Origin: Pectobacterium carotovorum
Lineage (GTDB): Bacteria > Pseudomonadota > Gammaproteobacteria > Enterobacterales > Enterobacteriaceae
Assembly (NCBI RefSeq): GCF_900129615.1
Contig: NZ_FQWI01000005.1
Location: 62,001 to 126,000, forward strand
Direction: 5' to 3'
DNA: 64,000 bases
Position numbers and translations under genes: made by a program. Under the pieces are notes generated by a model. The model was given only the letters and a program-made list of their open reading frames with translations. It was not told the origin of the DNA and made no database searches. Positions 33,804 to 44,808 of this stretch are shown piece after piece; the first letter of the stretch is position 1; every line of letters begins with the position of its first letter.

Positions 33804-35030
33804 ATGGCACAGTACCACTATCAGGCGCTGGATGCGCAGGGGAAAAAATGCCGTGGCACTCAGGAGGCCGACTCTGCCAGACAGGCGCGTCAGCTATTGC
33901 GGGAGCGCGGGCTGGTGCCGCTGTCGGTTGATGAAAACCGAGGCGATCAGCAGAAATCCGGTTCTACAGGACTCTCTCTGCGCCGCAAAATTCGGCTCAG
34001 CACCTCAGATTTGGCGCTATTGACTCGCCAGTTGGCTACGCTGGTGGCGGCGTCGTTGCCGCTGGAAGAAGCGCTCGATGCGGTGGCAAAACAGAGCGAA
34101 AAGCCACATCTGAGCCAGTTGATGGCGGCGGTACGCAGCAAGGTCATGGAGGGGCACTCGCTGGCCGATGCCATGAAATGCTTCCCCGGCAGCTTTGAAC
34201 GGCTGTACTGCGCGATGGTTGCCGCAGGCGAGACATCCGGTCACCTTGATGCCGTGTTGAACCGGTTAGCCGACTACACCGAGCAGCGCCAGCAGATGCG
34301 CAGCCGCATCCAGCAGGCGATGATCTACCCGTGCGTGCTAACCGTGGTCGCGATTGCCGTGGTCAGCATTTTGCTGTCCGTCGTGGTGCCGAAAGTTGTT
34401 GAGCAATTTATTCATATGAAGCAGGCGTTGCCGCTTTCAACCCGCGTATTGATGGGGATGAGTGATGCCGTGCGCACGTTTGGACCGTGGATGTTGCTGG
34501 CATTGCTGGCGGGATTTATGGCGTTCCGCGTGATGCTGCGGCAGGAAAAGCGACGCGTCAGTTTTCATCGACGCTTGCTGCATTTACCGTTGATCGGCCG
34601 CATAGCGCGTGGCTTAAATACGGCACGTTACGCGCGGACGCTCAGTATTCTTAACGCCAGTGCGGTGCCGCTGTTACAGGCGATGCGCATTAGCGGCGAT
34701 GTCATGAGTAATGACTATGCCCGCCATCGGCTCTCTCTGGCGACGGATGCGGTACGAGAGGGCGTCAGCCTGCACAAAGCGCTGGAACAGACGGCGCTCT
34801 TCCCCCCAATGATGCGCCATATGATCGCCAGCGGTGAACGCAGCGGCGAGCTGGACAGCATGCTGGAACGGGCGGCGGATAATCAGGATCGGGAATTCAG
34901 TTCGCAGATGACGCTGGCACTGGGGCTATTTGAGCCTCTGCTGGTGGTTAGCATGGCGGCGGTGGTGTTGTTTATCGTACTCGCGATTTTACAACCGATT
35001 CTGCAACTGAATACGTTAATGAGTTCGTAA
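33804..35030 (+). CDS. outF: Type II secretion platform protein OutF (GspF)
   Basis: 408 residues. Polytopic inner-membrane core of the assembly platform. Starts [20 protein letters not shown], carries two repeated GspF domains ([26 protein letters not shown] and [22 protein letters not shown]), each followed by membrane segments at about 170-195, 225-245 and 375-400. Only one base separates it from the outE stop. Full length and without disruptions. Confidence 0.94.
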   Translation: MAQYHYQALDAQGKKCRGTQEADSARQARQLLRERGLVPLSVDENRGDQQKSGSTGLSLRRKIRLSTSDLALLTRQLATLVAASLPLEEALDAVAKQSEKPHLSQLMAAVRSKVMEGHSLADAMKCFPGSFERLYCAMVAAGETSGHLDAVLNRLADYTEQRQQMRSRIQQAMIYPCVLTVVAIAVVSILLSVVVPKVVEQFIHMKQALPLSTRVLMGMSDAVRTFGPWMLLALLAGFMAFRVMLRQEKRRVSFHRRLLHLPLIGRIARGLNTARYARTLSILNASAVPLLQAMRISGDVMSNDYARHRLSLATDAVREGVSLHKALEQTALFPPMMRHMIASGERSGELDSMLERAADNQDREFSSQMTLALGLFEPLLVVSMAAVVLFIVLAILQPILQLNTLMSS

Positions 35031-35062
35031 GAGAACCAACAATTGAATGAGGAAAAGTAAGG

Positions 35063-35533
35063 ATGCAACAGTCTCAGCGTGGTTGTGGACAAAATAGTTA
35101 TGGTCAGAGCGGTTATCGTCAGCGTGGTTTTACCCTGTTGGAGATTATGGTGGTCATCGTCATTCTCGGCGTACTGGCGAGTCTGGTGGTGCCCAATCTG
35201 ATGGGGAATAAGGAAAAGGCGGATCGGCAAAAAGCCGTCAGCGATATTGTTTCTCTGGAAAGCGCACTCGACATGTACAAGCTGGATAACAACCGCTATC
35301 CGTCCACAGAGCAGGGGCTGAAGGCGCTGGTAACGAAGCCGACGGTACAGCCGGAACCACGTAACTATCCAGCCGATGGCTATATTCGCCGCCTTCCGCA
35401 GGATCCGTGGGGTACGGACTATCAACTTCTGAACCCTGGCCAGCACGGCAAACTGGATATCTTCTCTCTGGGGCCAGATGGCATGCCGGGGACGGAAGAT
35501 GACATCGGCAACTGGAATCTTGATAAAAAATAA
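35063..35533 (+). CDS. outG: Major pseudopilin OutG (GspG)
   Basis: 156 residues. Major subunit of the periplasmic pseudopilus. A 23-residue leader ends in the prepilin peptidase site RG|FTLLEIMVV with Glu5 of the mature protein; then the hydrophobic helix, and the C-terminal calcium-binding region (GQHGKLDIFSLGPDGMPGTEDDIGNWN). The leader is longer than usual and Ser/Gln/Gly-rich (QQSQRGCGQNSYGQSGYRQ), so a later start (none with ATG) cannot be excluded. AGGAAAAGTAAGG precedes the ATG. Confidence 0.93.
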   Translation: MQQSQRGCGQNSYGQSGYRQRGFTLLEIMVVIVILGVLASLVVPNLMGNKEKADRQKAVSDIVSLESALDMYKLDNNRYPSTEQGLKALVTKPTVQPEPRNYPADGYIRRLPQDPWGTDYQLLNPGQHGKLDIFSLGPDGMPGTEDDIGNWNLDKK

Positions 35534-35809
35534 AGACGTCGGTCTTTGTTGCAGATTGTTGACAAACCTATTTATTGAACGAGAACGGGAGTAACGGAAT
35601 AGAAGAGTAAAGCGTTTGCGCCATGGATGGCGCAATCCGAGCGTACAGGGATGTATTTACAGCGTCTTTACGATCTATCCGTTACTACCGCCATACGGAC
35701 TTTGTCGGCAACCTCAAATAAATATGCCTGTCTTTATTGATGACGGCAGTGGATGACTGTTGTGGGTAGTTGCTATCAATGGCGGCGGGAAAAGGACGGC
35801 AAAAGCGCA
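35534..35809 (+). repeat. Intergenic hairpin repeat between outG and outH
   Basis: A 276-bp spacer interrupts the otherwise tightly packed out operon. At 35618-35633 it contains GCGCCATGGATGGCGC (arms GCGCCAT/ATGGCGC), followed by sequence resembling dispersed intergenic repeats of enterobacteria (GAGCGTACAGGGATGTA). It may be an inserted repeat that sets the excess of OutG by RNA stabilisation or partial termination. Dispersed status is from memory of similar sequences. Confidence 0.4.
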
Positions 35810-36369
35810 ATGAAGCGGTCAACTAGGAAGCAGCAGGGGTTCACCCTGCTGGAAATGATGCTGGTCGTGTTACTGGCTGGCATTGCCGCTGGCATGGTGG
35901 TCATGGCGTTTCCTCCCGAGCGCCAGAATGACAGCGCCTGGCAGTTGGCTCGTTTTCAGGCGCAGCTAGAGTTTGCCGCTGAAAGCAGTCAGGTTAACGA
36001 ATACATGCTGGGTGTTCGTATCTATCCCGATCGCTGGCAGTTTTATCAGCTCCAGCGACCCGCTACATCAGAAGGGATACCGATCCCGAGCGGCGATCGC
36101 TGGCAGGGCTATAAATGGCAGCCGTGGCAACCGCATCGGGTGAGCGCATCGGCGACGCTACCCGAGGCATTACGGCTTGAGCTATTACAGGCTGATGGGA
36201 AAAAGGTGGATAAAACGCAGAGCGGCGACCCCGATATCCTGATTTTGCCCGGTGGCGAAATCACGCCTTTCCGTCTGCTCGTTAAATCTGAAAACAAAGC
36301 GCTCTCGAATTGGCTCCAGGTGGATAACACCGGACGATTTGTGACGTCGATGAGTCAGGGCAAGAAACG

Positions 36370-36373
<4 letters not shown>
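35810..36373 (+). CDS. outH: Minor pseudopilin OutH (GspH)
   Basis: 187 residues from the ATG at 35810. Prepilin leader of 10 residues (MKRSTRKQQG) with cleavage before FTLLEMMLVVLLAGIAAGMV; the upstream in-frame start at 35753 would give an implausibly long leader. The C-terminal part has WLQVDNTGRFV typical of GspH. Ends with ATGA overlap into outI. Minor pseudopilin in the pseudopilus tip or shaft. Confidence 0.9.
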
Positions 36374-38364
<1,991 letters not shown>

Positions 38365-38368
<4 letters not shown>

Positions 38369-39642
38369 AAATAGCGGGAAAATGGAAGCGAAAAGCCGCA
38401 AAAGCCCCATTACATCGAGGAACGGTCGCTCGACATCCGTGCCTCATTGTTCGTCTTCCGGTAGAAGAGCAGGGAGAGATCGAATGGCAGGTGCGTTCAT
38501 CCAATGGGGAAAGTTTACTGAGTCAGGGGCGCGGTAGCATAGAGCAGGTTCGTCCTGCGTTGGCGGCCTACCCGTCCGTGACGTTTACCCGCGTTCTGGT
38601 ACCAGCCACTGACGTAACGTTTTATGCCCTGACGTTGCCCCGACAGGCGAGGCGTCAGCTGACGCAAGTCGTGCCGTTTATGCTGGAAGACCAACTGGCG
38701 ACGGAAATTGAAAAGCTGCATTTTGCCGTGCTGGAAATTCATGGCGACGACGGCACGGTTGCCGTGGTGGAAAAAAACCGGATGCAGCGTTGGCTGGCAC
38801 AGTGTGATGCGCTGGGCCTCAGCGTCGATACGTTATTGCCTGACGCGCGCGTATTGCCGAAACATCAGGATGGCTGGAGCGCGTTGCAGCATGATGACAT
38901 GTGGCTGTTTCGCCAGCCGACGGGCCATGCGATGGCGGCGGAATCCTCCTGGTGCGGCGACCTGCTGAAAGCGTCTATGCCGCTGCCAGCAATATACAGC
39001 TACAGCTCTGCATCGGTCGGCGGTGAGTTGTCGCAGTACGAATGGCAGGAAGAGGGCGAATGGAAGGCGCAGCCGGAAACGGATCTCTTCACGCTGGCGG
39101 CAACGGCGCACTTACCTGCCTCGGTCGATCTGCGACAAGGCGACTATACGCCGGATAAAGCCTGGCAAAACACTCTGCTGCCGTGGCGCGGCGTCGGGAT
39201 CGCGTTTGCCTGTTACCTCCTGCTTGTCGTGGCGGATGCTGGCTGGGCGCACTATCAGCTTTATCAACAGGCCGAACATTGGCGGCAGGAAAGCGTGCGT
39301 GTCTATCGGCAGATTTTCCCTTCCGAGACGAATGTCGTTAACCCGCGCGCGCAGATGCAGCAGCACCTGCAACGTACGGCAGCCGGGGGAGCAGGGAAAG
39401 CACTGCTGGATCAATTGACTCCTTTGCAGCAGCTCATGACACAGAATAGTGCGATCAAAATTCAGTCGCTGTCTTACGACGGCGCTGCGGGTGAGTTCCG
39501 GCTGGCGTTGCAGGGCACGTCATATCAGGAACTCGAGCAATTTCAGCAGCAGGCTGCCGCTTATTATCAGGTACAGGCGGGAGAGATGCGGCAGGAGAAC
39601 GATCGGGTTGAAGGTCGCTTAACATTAAGGAGCCAGCAATGA
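38365..39642 (+). CDS. outL: Type II secretion platform protein OutL (GspL)
   Basis: 425 residues. Inner-membrane protein with an actin-like cytoplasmic domain that binds OutE (region ARRQLTQVVPFMLEDQLATEIEKLHFAV), one membrane helix at about 275-293 (GIAFACYLLLVVADAGWA) and a periplasmic ferredoxin-like domain that pairs with OutM. The first 20 residues are basic and slightly longer than in some relatives. Overlaps outK and outM by 4 bp each. Confidence 0.92.
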
Positions 39643-40133
39643 ATGAATTACGGCAACGCTGGCAGGCGATGAGCCAGCGCGAACGTCAGCTTATGGTGGT
39701 GTGCGCGGCGGTGCTTCTGCTCTGTGTGGTGTATTACGCTATCCTCCAGCCTTGGCAGGAGCGGGAAGATCTGTGGGGTCGCACAATTTCCCGCGAGCAG
39801 CAGACCGTCAACTGGATGCAGAAACAGGCCTCATCGATTCCGCAGGGAAATCAGGCGCAGGGGGACAATAGTCAGCGCGACGTCAGTCTGCCGATTTTGA
39901 TTTCGCAAAGTACCAAGCGTTACGGGCTGACCGTCGTGCGTTTGCAGCCGCAGGGCAGTCAGGCATCGGTGACGCTGGGGCAGAGTGATTTTAATAGTCT
40001 GCTGCGTTGGCTTGGTGAACTGGAACAGAAAAATGGCGTGAAAGTGATATCGCTGGATGTGAATGCCGTCGAGCAAAGCCCAGGAATCGTAGATGTTACC
40101 AGACTGATGTTGGAACGGACGGATGAAGCTTAA
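39639..40133 (+). CDS. outM: Type II secretion platform protein OutM (GspM)
   Basis: 164 residues. Short cytoplasmic N-terminus WQAMSQRERQLM, a membrane helix at about 20-36 (VVCAAVLLLCVVYYAIL), then a periplasmic ferredoxin-like domain. Partner of OutL. Translation coupled to outL by ATGA; its end overlaps outN by 11 bp. Confidence 0.92.
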   Translation: MNELRQRWQAMSQRERQLMVVCAAVLLLCVVYYAILQPWQEREDLWGRTISREQQTVNWMQKQASSIPQGNQAQGDNSQRDVSLPILISQSTKRYGLTVVRLQPQGSQASVTLGQSDFNSLLRWLGELEQKNGVKVISLDVNAVEQSPGIVDVTRLMLERTDEA

Positions 40134-40869
40134 GTCCGGCATCGGCACTGGTGTCGCTCTGGTTCTGGCCTATGGGCTGTTCCTGGCGAGCTATGCGCCT
40201 GCCCGCTTGCTCACTGCCGTGCCGCTGCCTGCTGGAATGGTGGTTGCAGAGGCCGCCGGAACGCTGTGGCAGGGGAGCCTGCAACGGTTTAGCTGGCGCA
40301 CGTTAACGCTGGATGATGTGCACTGGAACATCACGTTCTCGGATTTTATGCCCGCGTTGGATATTGCGTTTAAAAACCCAGAAGGCATTGCAGGCCGTGG
40401 GATCATTCGCGGCTGGCAGCAGCCGCAGTTTTATCAATGGCAGCTTTCTGTACCGGCAGGCTATTTATTTAGCCATATGCGCTTTATTGTGCCAATCGGG
40501 GCCGAAGGAAACGTGCAGCTAAATCTACAAGAGGCGACGGTAGACCGTTCGGGCTGCCAATCTCTGGATGCCAACGTAACCTGGCCGGGCGCGCGGGTGA
40601 AAACGCCGCTCGGTGGACTAGTGCTTGCGACACCGCAGGCCACGTTACGCTGCCAGCAAGGCGCGCTAGAAGCGAGCCTGCGGCAGACCTCCTCACATCT
40701 GCAATTGTCTGGCAAAGGCAGCGTCACCCCGAAAGGCGAATATCGTTTTACGGGGCAGCTTAGCAGCGGAAATGACTTACCCGCGACGATGAAAAAACTG
40801 CTGGCAACCACCGGTAAAGCCGATGATCAGGGTGCCAGAACGCTGAATTTTCAGGGGCGCTTGCTGTAA
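40123..40869 (+). CDS. outN: Type II secretion protein OutN (GspN)
   Basis: 248 residues. One N-terminal membrane helix (VALVLAYGLFLASYAPARLL) followed by a beta-rich periplasmic domain with LPAGMVVAEAAGTLWQGSLQ and LDDVHWNITFSDFMPALDIAF, the GspN pattern. Not essential for secretion in several systems. Overlaps outM by 11 bp; followed by a 90-bp gap before outO. Confidence 0.9.
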   Translation: MKLKSGIGTGVALVLAYGLFLASYAPARLLTAVPLPAGMVVAEAAGTLWQGSLQRFSWRTLTLDDVHWNITFSDFMPALDIAFKNPEGIAGRGIIRGWQQPQFYQWQLSVPAGYLFSHMRFIVPIGAEGNVQLNLQEATVDRSGCQSLDANVTWPGARVKTPLGGLVLATPQATLRCQQGALEASLRQTSSHLQLSGKGSVTPKGEYRFTGQLSSGNDLPATMKKLLATTGKADDQGARTLNFQGRLL

Positions 40870-40958
40870 TAGCGGTAAGCGCTGTCGGTGCCGCGTAGTC
40901 GAGCGCAAAAATAAACCGCTCATTCATATCGTTTCTTTATCAACAATCAGGGACTAAC

Positions 40959-41804
40959 GTGGACGATTTAAGGGAATTCGCACAGCTGTTTCCGGCGTGG
41001 TGGTTTGGGGCGCTGGGCGTGTTGGGGTTGATTGTTGGCAGTTTTCTGAACGTGGTGATTTACCGCTTGCCGATTATGCTGGAGCGTCGCTGGCGGCAGG
41101 ACATCGAGCTTGAAACGGGCGTGGCCGATTCCGATCCTGATACGCGCTACAACCTGTGGTGGCCGCCTTCGTCTTGCCCGCACTGCCAGCAGGCTATTGC
41201 GCTAAAAGATAATATCCCGCTATTCAGCTGGCTGTGGCTGCGCGGCCGCTCCCGCTGCTGCCATCAATCGGTCTCTGTGCAATATCCGTTAGTGGAAGTC
41301 ATCACCATGCTGGCTTTTCTGGCGGCAGGTTTGCTCTGGTTGCCCGGTATGGCGCTGTGGGGGGCGTTGATCCTACTGTCCTTCCTGTTGGTGCTGACCG
41401 TTATTGATATAAAAACGCTGCTGCTGCCGGATGTGCTTACGCTGTCGCTTCTGTGGATGGGGTTGCTGTTTAATCTGTCAGGGACATTTGTCTCATTGAA
41501 TGATGCCTTAGTCGGCGCGATGGCCGGTTATTTATCTCTGTGGCTACTTTATTGGGCATTCAAATACGCAACGGGCAAAGAAGCGCTGGGGTACGGTGAT
41601 TTTAAGTTGCTGGCTGCGCTGGGGGCTTGGCTGGGCTGGCAGGCATTGCCGAATCTGGTTTTGGTGGCGGCGCTGAGCGGGCTGGCCGTGACTCTCATCT
41701 GGCGCGGGTTGCGTAAAGAGGATACGGCTAAACCGCTGGCCTTTGGCCCCTGGCTGGCAATCGGTGGGGTGTTCGGCGTGATAATGAACGGATTTAATCT
41801 GTAG
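40959..41804 (+). CDS. outO: Prepilin peptidase OutO (GspO)
   Basis: 281 residues. Membrane aspartyl protease that cleaves and N-methylates pseudopilins OutG-K. GTG start with AGGGA at 6 bp. Features: GSFLNVVIYRLPIMLERRWR near the N-terminus, the cytoplasmic zinc region with CPHC and CC, catalytic Asp in LTVIDIKTLLLPD and the second in GYGDFKLLAALGAWLG (GxGD). Last gene of the out cluster, closed by an intrinsic terminator. Confidence 0.95.
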   Translation: MDDLREFAQLFPAWWFGALGVLGLIVGSFLNVVIYRLPIMLERRWRQDIELETGVADSDPDTRYNLWWPPSSCPHCQQAIALKDNIPLFSWLWLRGRSRCCHQSVSVQYPLVEVITMLAFLAAGLLWLPGMALWGALILLSFLLVLTVIDIKTLLLPDVLTLSLLWMGLLFNLSGTFVSLNDALVGAMAGYLSLWLLYWAFKYATGKEALGYGDFKLLAALGAWLGWQALPNLVLVAALSGLAVTLIWRGLRKEDTAKPLAFGPWLAIGGVFGVIMNGFNL

Positions 41805-41876
41805 AGAATGACAAAGGCAATACGAATTATCGGCTGAATAACCGTCGGCTGAACATAGATCGGCAGGCATAAAAAT

Positions 41877-41909
41877 AGGCTGAGGGTATAAATACCATCA
41901 GCCTTTTTT
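41877..41909 (+). terminator. Intrinsic terminator of the out operon
   Basis: Stem AGGCTGAGGGTA/TACCATCAGCCT (one mismatch), four-base loop TAAA, then a six-base T-run (TTTTTT). About 70 bp after the outO stop. Confidence 0.85.
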
Positions 41910-41964
41910 ATCTTTATCTGTGTGTGCCCTTCAATGAATAAATCTTTGCCGGGCAAATGACAGG

Positions 41965-42039
41965 TTATTCTACCATCAGCATAAAGGTACTCACCCAAAC
42001 GACTAAACAGAATGAGATACCCATAAAAAAATACTTCAC
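41965..42039 (-). CDS. Possible 24-residue membrane peptide
   Basis: GTG start with GGAG nine bases upstream; the product is nearly all one hydrophobic helix (starting MKYFFMGISFCLVVWVS, ending MVE). It lies in the 590-bp spacer between outO and the LLM oxidoreductase gene (41805-42395), which otherwise holds no convincing gene. Single-helix peptides of this kind are common but are easily produced by chance. Confidence 0.25.
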   Translation of the reverse strand: MKYFFMGISFCLVVWVSTFMLMVE

Positions 42040-42395
42040 CGATTTATTCTCCAGCAGAAACCACGCCAGCAACGATCCCGATTGTGCGTTTTATTATGGA
42101 AGGAAATAATTACGCTGCCGGTGATGTCACCGAAGGGTAATCTTTCCCGTTGTCATCACCAGAGTCACACCAGTTATGACGGGATCGGCGCTAAATCTAC
42201 GCCCAGTGAGGGGGGGAATTCAAGAGGTCCAGAAACTATATTTTCAAAATAGCATTAAAAAGCGTCGAGCCGTTTCACAGGCTGAAAAAAACGGGGAGAT
42301 ACGAGTAAAAATAACCCCTCAATCTCCCCGATTCTTGACGCTGTTATCGTCGGTTTTACGCCTGCTGAATAGGCTTTCATTGTTAGGCCGTAGAC

Positions 42396-43421
42396 CTAAT
42401 CCCGCCATCCCATCGCAGGCGCGACATGCTTCAGAATTGATTCAATCACATGCGCATTGTAATCCACGCCCAGTTGGTTCGGCACTGTTAGTAATAGCGT
42501 ATCCGCTTCGGCAATCGCTTCATCCTGTTTTAACTGTTGGATGAGTGCTTCTGGTTCGGCGGCATAGCTGCGGCCGAAAATCGCGCGCGTGTTTTCATCC
42601 AGAAAACCCACCTTGTCGCTATCGTTACTGCTTCCGCCGAAATAGGCGCGATCGCGGTGATCCATCAATGCAAAAATACTACGGCTGACGGAGACACGTG
42701 GCGTGCGCGTATGTCCCGCCTCAGCCCAGGCAGCTCGATAGGCACGAATTTGCTGTGCCTGTTGGATATGAAAAGGCTCGCCTGTTTCATCATCCTTTAG
42801 CGTGGAGCTTTGCAGGTTCATGCCCAGCTTCGCTGCCCATACTGCCGTAGCATTCGATCCGGCACCCCACCAGATTCGTTCACGTAACCCATCAGAATAA
42901 GGCTCCAGACGCAAAAGGCCCGGTGGATTCGGGAACATAGGCTGTGGATTCGGTTTTGCAAACCCTTCGCCACGCAGCACATCCAACAGCACTTCGGTAT
43001 GACGCCGTGCCATGTCTGCTTCCGATTCCCCGTCTGTCGGCTGGTAGCCAAAGTAGCGCCAGCCATCGATCACCTGTTCAGGTGAGCCACGGCTGATGCC
43101 GAGCTGCAAGCGTCCGCCAGAGATCAGATCGGCGGCGCTGGCGTTTTCAGCCATGTACAGCGGATTTTCGTAGCGCATGTCGATGACGCCAGTACCAATC
43201 TCAATGCTTTTGGTTTTTGCCCCAATCGCGGACAGCAGTGGGAAAGGCGAACCCAACTGACGGGCAAAGTGGTGCACCCTGAAATAAGCGCCGTCAGCCC
43301 CCAGCTCTTCAGCGGCAACGGCAAGGTCGATAGATTGCAGTAGTGCGTCAGCCGCTGAACGTGTGCCAGACTGCGGCGATGGGGCCCAGTGGCCGAATGA
43401 TAAAAAGCCAATCTTCTTCAT
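42396..43421 (-). CDS. LLM-class flavin-dependent oxidoreductase
   Basis: 341 residues from the ATG at 43421 (MKKIGFLSFGHWAPSPQSG); the frame is open 17 codons further upstream but without a good start. A luciferase-like TIM barrel: LAVAAEELGADGAYFRVHHFA, GTGVIDMRYENPLYMAENAS, GGRLQLGISRGSPEQVIDGW, DENTRAIFGRSYAAEPEALIQQL. This corresponds to the LLM group of single-component, FMN-dependent oxidoreductases with unknown natural substrate. It stands alone, convergent with nothing obvious, and divergent from the ABC operon on its right. Confidence 0.85.
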   Translation of the reverse strand: MKKIGFLSFGHWAPSPQSGTRSAADALLQSIDLAVAAEELGADGAYFRVHHFARQLGSPFPLLSAIGAKTKSIEIGTGVIDMRYENPLYMAENASAADLISGGRLQLGISRGSPEQVIDGWRYFGYQPTDGESEADMARRHTEVLLDVLRGEGFAKPNPQPMFPNPPGLLRLEPYSDGLRERIWWGAGSNATAVWAAKLGMNLQSSTLKDDETGEPFHIQQAQQIRAYRAAWAEAGHTRTPRVSVSRSIFALMDHRDRAYFGGSSNDSDKVGFLDENTRAIFGRSYAAEPEALIQQLKQDEAIAEADTLLLTVPNQLGVDYNAHVIESILKHVAPAMGWRD

Positions 43422-43702
43422 AGGGTATTTATCCTTATATTCAGACAAATATTTAGCATATTTACCCTGCACAGCAAGGGTATATAGATCAGTAATAGAA
43501 GCACTCTACGCGATTAATAGTGAGAATAAATATGATTTTTTTAACGTAATAATTCAGTTTATCTGACTAATATTTTGAAGAATAAATCGCCGCTGGTTAT
43601 TTAGCAGAAAACTCAAGCAGAAAACCCAGTCTGGGTTTATCTACCCCAAAATTGGTATCCAGATATTATTATGAGCGAGATCAGTATTTTCTTTGTCGCT
43701 AA

Positions 43703-43726
43703 CGCTGTATCATTTTATATATAGCG
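43703..43726 (+). promoter_or_regulatory. ModE-like operator
   Basis: Palindrome CGCTGTAT-N8-ATATAGCG, one mismatch between arms, 17 bp before the start codon of the ABC operon. It fits the CGxTATAT-N-ATATAxCG form of molybdate-responsive ModE sites. It lies in a 320-bp spacer (43422-43743) that holds no gene. Confidence 0.6.
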
Positions 43727-43743
43727 AAAATCAGGATACCAAC

Positions 43744-44808
43744 ATGATAAAGAAATTTGGCTACACGCTGTGGGTTGCTGGGCTGTTTTTGGTGTTTTCT
43801 AACGCTTGGGCAGTGCGTCAGGTGACCGATCAACTGGGGCGTAATGTAACGATTCCCGACCACGTTAACCGCGTGGTGGTGTTACAGCATCAAACCTTAA
43901 ATCTGCTGGTGCAATTGGATGCACAAGAGAGCGTAGTGGGTGTGCTTTCCAGTTGGAAGAAACAGCTGGGCGAGCATTATGTGCGGCTGGCTCCTCGTCT
44001 GGCGGATTTACCGATGCCGGGCGATCTCACGCAGGTCAATATTGAAAGCCTGCTAAAGCTGTCACCGCAGGTGGTTTTTGTCGCTAACTATGCGCCGCCG
44101 GAAATGATTGCGCAGATTGAGCGGACAGGCATTCCGGTAGTGGCGATCTCGCTGCGTCAGGATCAGCCGGGAGAGGCCGACAAAATCAATCCTACGATGA
44201 GTGATGAAAACACGGCATATAACGAAGGGCTTAAGGCAGGGATTCGGCTGATTGGTGACGTCGTTGAGCGTCAAAAACAGGCGGAAGCGCTGATCGACTA
44301 TACGTTTACGCAGCGGCAAAATGTGAGTGCGCGTCTGGAGTCGATTCCAGAAGAAAAGCGAATCCGCGTGTATATGGCTAACCCTGACCTGACAACCTAC
44401 GGCTCAGGGAAATATACCGGCCTGATGATGTCGCATGCAGGGGCGCTGAATGTGGCGGCCGCTTCGATAAAAGGCTTTAAACAGGTATCAATTGAAAATG
44501 TGCTGGCCTGGAATCCAGAGGTGATTTTTGTGCAGGATCGCTACCCGGATGTGGTGAAACAGATCGTTAACGATCCGGCCTGGCAGGCGATTGAGGCGGT
44601 GAAACAGCATCGCGTGTATCTGATGCCGGAATACGCCAAAGCCTGGGGTTACCCGATGCCGGAAGCGTTAGCGATTGGCGAACTGTGGATGGCGAAAAAG
44701 CTGTACCCTGAGCGCTTTGCCGATATCGATATGCAAAAAGCGGCCGATGCGTATTACCAACGCTTCTACCGTATGGACTACCGTGCGGACGCCTCTGCGG
44801 CACAATGA
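43744..44808 (+). CDS. ABC transporter periplasmic binding protein (MolA-like)
   Basis: 354 residues from the ATG at 43744 (AGGA upstream; the start at 43693 lies before the ModE-like box and is rejected). Signal peptide MIKKFGYTLWVAGLFLVFSNAWA. A class III (helical-backbone) binding protein: VTDQLGRNVTIPDHVNRVVV, LLKLSPQVVFVANY, ENVLAWNPEVIFVQDRYP. The family covers iron-siderophore, B12 and molybdate/tungstate (MolA) binders. The linked ModA-like gene and the ModE-like box favour molybdate or tungstate. First gene of a four-gene overlapping operon. Confidence 0.82.
   Translation: MIKKFGYTLWVAGLFLVFSNAWAVRQVTDQLGRNVTIPDHVNRVVVLQHQTLNLLVQLDAQESVVGVLSSWKKQLGEHYVRLAPRLADLPMPGDLTQVNIESLLKLSPQVVFVANYAPPEMIAQIERTGIPVVAISLRQDQPGEADKINPTMSDENTAYNEGLKAGIRLIGDVVERQKQAEALIDYTFTQRQNVSARLESIPEEKRIRVYMANPDLTTYGSGKYTGLMMSHAGALNVAAASIKGFKQVSIENVLAWNPEVIFVQDRYPDVVKQIVNDPAWQAIEAVKQHRVYLMPEYAKAWGYPMPEALAIGELWMAKKLYPERFADIDMQKAADAYYQRFYRMDYRADASAAQ

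Noticed and set aside
34883-35635. 250-codon minus-strand frame opposite outF/outG
   Set aside because: Antisense to two well-supported genes and without any family signature.
42176-42544. 122-codon plus-strand frame between outO and the LLM gene
   Set aside because: Overlaps the well-supported LLM gene antisense for much of its length and has no domain or good start.
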